Assembly: GCA_900768515.1 (NCBI GenBank)
Contig: CAAGDG010000199.1
Location: 1-8,445 of the forward strand
Origin: Lentisphaeria bacterium
GTDB lineage: Bacteria > Verrucomicrobiota > Lentisphaeria > Victivallales > Victivallaceae
DNA length: 8,445 nucleotides
Reading direction: 5' to 3'
The translations under genes were made by a program, and so were the position numbers. Each line of letters opens with the position of its first letter. The first letter of the stretch is position 1. The notes under the pieces are model-generated. The model did not search any database and had not been told where the DNA came from. It was given only the letters and a program-made list of their open reading frames with translations. Shown one piece after another: positions 6,580 through 8,445 of this stretch.

Positions 6580-7456
6580 CGGCCTCCTCCTCTCCGGCAG
6601 GAGAATCCTCCAGGAAATACATCCTCATCGCCCCCTTGCCCTTGACCTCCTGTTCCGGTCGCGCTTCAAAACGGAACTTTCCGGAAGCAAGACGGCACAC
6701 CTCCTCGGAAACATTGATCCGCATCGGTTCGGAAAGCTGTTCCATCCGCGCGGCGGTGTTCACCGTGTCCCCGAAAATGTCGTACAAATAACGCTCCACC
6801 CCGACGATTCCGCCGACCACCGGCCCCGAACTCACCCCGAACCGCATCCGCCAGCGAACCGCGGAATCCCGGTTGCGGCGCTTCAGAAACGCCATCGCCT
6901 CCTGCGCCGCGGCGAGAATATTCGTGCAGTGGTCCGGATCCGGCACCGGCAGCCCCGAGACCGACAAATAAGCGTCCCCCACCGTCTTGATCCGTTCACA
7001 GTGGTGAGAGGAGAAAATCCGGTCGAATTCAGTGAAAATCGAAGAAAGTTCCGCTATCACCTCGGCCGGTTTCATCTGAGAACTCTGGCGCGTGAAACCG
7101 ACGATGTCGGAAAAAAACACCGTCACATGCTCGAAGGTCTCCGGATCCGAACGCCCCCGCGACTGCAGATCCGCAATCACCCGCTCCGGCAGGATGTTGC
7201 GCAGCAGCTTCGCGGAACGCTCCTTCTCGCTCTCCAGCGACTCTTTGAGCTCCAGCAGCCGCAGGGAATTCTCCGCCATCTCCATGCGCCGGTCGTACTC
7301 CCGCTCCCGCTCGTCGGAAAGCGCCTTCTCCAGCTCCGCGATCCGCGCGGCGGCCGCACGCCGGCGCCGCGTCCCCAGAACCTGCAGGACGATCACCAGG
7401 ATCAGCAGCAGCCAGCTCGCTCCGAGCAGCCAGTAAATCAACGGCTCGAACTGCAC
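6569..7456 (-). CDS. Membrane-anchored class III adenylate cyclase
   Basis: This 295-residue cyclase should make cyclic AMP from ATP. One N-terminal hydrophobic helix (about 6-28, followed by RRRR) anchors it with the rest in the cytoplasm. A coiled coil (about 33-85) leads through the signalling-helix-like LLRNILPERVIADL into the catalytic domain. Metal-binding Asp117 lies in FFSDIVGFT and Asp161 in KTVGDAYL. The base-selecting pair is Lys157 and Asp226 (YDIFGD), as in adenylate rather than guanylate cyclases. Asn233 and Arg237 in VNTAARM are the usual ribose and transition-state residues. No periplasmic sensor domain is present. The start is GTG at 7456, supported by GGGAGAAG about 8 bases upstream. 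It overlaps the glycosyltransferase gene by 19 bases and the rluA-like gene by 11, in one operon. A class III enzyme with a complete active site is clear; how it is activated is not. Confidence 0.93.
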   Translation of the reverse strand: MQFEPLIYWLLGASWLLLILVIVLQVLGTRRRRAAAARIAELEKALSDEREREYDRRMEMAENSLRLLELKESLESEKERSAKLLRNILPERVIADLQSRGRSDPETFEHVTVFFSDIVGFTRQSSQMKPAEVIAELSSIFTEFDRIFSSHHCERIKTVGDAYLSVSGLPVPDPDHCTNILAAAQEAMAFLKRRNRDSAVRWRMRFGVSSGPVVGGIVGVERYLYDIFGDTVNTAARMEQLSEPMRINVSEEVCRLASGKFRFEARPEQEVKGKGAMRMYFLEDSPAGEEEADGA

Positions 7457-8238
7457 GATCCGGCTTCTCCCAGCACGTCATCCCAGGGGCGGACAAAACA
7501 CCTCCGGTCCGTCATGAACACATTGAACCGGACAATGTGAAACAGTGCCGCCACCCCGTCCCGCCAGCCGATCTTCTTGCCCTCGTCATAACGGCGCGGA
7601 AAGTAGGAGATGGGAACCTCCCAGATCCGCAGCCGCCGGGAACGGGCCAGCTTCGCGGTCAGCTCCACCTCGATCCCGAAACGGGCCGACTCCAGCTTCA
7701 GATTCTGAATCACTTCCCGCCGGAACGCCTTGTAGCAGGTCTCCATGTCCGACAGGTGGATGTCCGAAAAGACGTTGGACCAGAACGTCAGAAACTTGTT
7801 TCCCATTTCGTGCCGGAAATAACGCACCTGACCGGGCGTCCCCATGAAACGGGAACCGTAAACCACGTCAGCCCGTCCCGCGAGCAGCGGCGCCAGCACC
7901 ACCGGATAATCCTCCGGCGTATATTCGAAATCGGCGTCCTGCACCATCACAAAGGGACAGGTCGCCTCCCTGAATCCACGGATCAGCGCCGCCCCCTTCC
8001 CGCAGTTGACCTCCTGCCGCAGCAGACGGACCCGGGGATTCCCCGCAAACCGCTGCAGCCGCTCCCACGAACGATCCCGGGAGGCATCCTCGACCACCAC
8101 CAGTTCGCCGACCTCAGGCCGCGCCAGCACCGATTCGACGATTTTTTCGATGGTGTTTTCTTCGTTGTAGACCGGCATCACCACCGAAAGACAACCGGCG
8201 GATTCCATCGTGACTTTCCGTTCCTGCGGTTCCATCAT
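7438..8238 (-). CDS. Family 2 glycosyltransferase, dolichol/polyprenyl-phosphate sugar synthase type
   Basis: This enzyme moves a hexose from a nucleotide sugar, probably to a polyprenyl phosphate or a cell-envelope glycan acceptor. Its GT-A fold shows VVMPVYNEE (19-27), VEDASRD (49-55), NCGKGAAL (78-85), the metal-binding DAD within QDADFEYTP (100-108), SDMETCYKAFRR (163-174) and GIEVELTAKLAR (188-199). The DMETCYKAF and GIEVELTAK motifs are typical of the DPM1/GtrB branch. No C-terminal membrane helices follow, so it is a soluble or peripheral form. The frame is open to 8280, but that start would overlap proC by 37 bases. The ATG at 8238, 5 bases after the proC stop with GGAG 9 bases upstream, is preferred (266 residues). 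ATGs at 8235 and 8208 are alternatives. The acceptor and sugar cannot be told from sequence. Confidence 0.9.
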   Translation of the reverse strand: MMEPQERKVTMESAGCLSVVMPVYNEENTIEKIVESVLARPEVGELVVVEDASRDRSWERLQRFAGNPRVRLLRQEVNCGKGAALIRGFREATCPFVMVQDADFEYTPEDYPVVLAPLLAGRADVVYGSRFMGTPGQVRYFRHEMGNKFLTFWSNVFSDIHLSDMETCYKAFRREVIQNLKLESARFGIEVELTAKLARSRRLRIWEVPISYFPRRYDEGKKIGWRDGVAALFHIVRFNVFMTDRRCFVRPWDDVLGEAGSCSSSR

Positions 8239-8243
8239 TCGCT

Positions 8244-8445
8244 TCAGCTCCGGCCCAGCTCTTCCGAACGGGCCGCGCAAGCGCGAACCGCGGCAATCAC
8301 CGTTCCTGCAAACGCATGAGACTCCAGCACCTCCAGTGCGCGGATCGTAGTCCCGGCCGGACTGGTCACCTGGTCCTTGAGCACCGTCGGATGCAGCCCG
8401 GTCGAGCGAACCATCTCGGCGGCTCCCAGCACCGTCTGCACCGCC
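8244..8445 (-). CDS. proC: Pyrroline-5-carboxylate reductase, C-terminal part
   Basis: About 66 C-terminal residues are in the window; the start lies beyond its right edge. The sequence AVQTVLGAAEMVRSTGLHP, then LKDQVTSPAGTTIRALEVLE, is the C-terminal dimerisation domain and signature of ProC. This enzyme reduces pyrroline-5-carboxylate to proline with NAD(P)H in the last step of proline synthesis. The helical end (IAAVRACAARSEELG) is normal, so the C-terminus looks complete. The stop at 8244-8246 is 5 bases before the glycosyltransferase ATG, and its last codons contain that gene's ribosome site. It is therefore likely the upstream part of the same operon. The Rossmann NAD(P)H-binding domain is outside the window. 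Confidence 0.92.
   Translation of the reverse strand, partial: AVQTVLGAAEMVRSTGLHPTVLKDQVTSPAGTTIRALEVLESHAFAGTVIAAVRACAARSEELGRS

Noticed and set aside
5695..8319. Three long plus-strand frames opposite the rluA-like, cyclase and glycosyltransferase genes
   Set aside because: All are low-complexity Arg/Pro-rich shadows without recognisable motifs; the minus-strand genes show complete catalytic motifs.

Overview
The window joins two unlike pieces of DNA at a tRNA gene. Positions 1 to about 2397 are a decayed, integrase-associated island carrying remnants of a type I restriction-modification locus. Positions from about 2398 to the end are an ordinary, tightly packed, GC-rich chromosomal backbone transcribed entirely on the minus strand. 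By eye the left part is close to half G+C and the right part clearly above 60 percent. The organism looks like a Gram-negative bacterium: it has signal-peptide-bearing surface-repeat proteins ending in Phe, strong Shine-Dalgarno sites and a sigma70-type promoter. The surface-repeat pair together with the overall content would fit a gut Lentisphaerota (Victivallis-like) or similar PVC genome, but this is only a guess.

Island side. The first 76 bases encode a piece of HsdM, the type I methyltransferase subunit. It is joined out of frame, through a short shared stretch at 70-76, to the middle of HsdR, the restriction/translocase subunit. HsdR keeps motor motifs Ia, II, III, V and VI and the C-terminal helical region. 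It has lost the nuclease domain and Walker A, carries a one-base frameshift near 1155, and lacks its last residues. Meeting its 3' end head-on is a 43-codon minus-strand remnant of a tyrosine-recombinase-like integrase (2102-2233) with its own ribosome site. Between this remnant and the tRNA lie direct repeats that share GGTACCA with the tRNA 3' end. The arrangement reads as one end of a tRNA-targeted island whose integrase and restriction system are both dead.

Backbone side, in the order of transcription (right to left): proC (partial), a family 2 polyprenyl-phosphate-type glycosyltransferase, a membrane-anchored class III adenylate cyclase and an RluA-type pseudouridine synthase, all overlapping or nearly so and probably one operon. 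A promoter at the end of the rluA-like gene then drives two tandem secreted repeat proteins of the LA_2272 type, ended by a strong intrinsic terminator. Next come a small two-helix membrane protein and an archaeal-type XPB helicase, coupled by a 4-base overlap. Last are a tRNA-Arg(CCU) promoter and gene, whose 3' end marks the island junction.

I found no complete new defence or mobile system. The parts most worth a second look are the layered decay of the restriction island, the unlisted integrase fragment with its attachment-like repeats, the XPB helicase without a visible Bax1 partner, and the repeat-protein pair.
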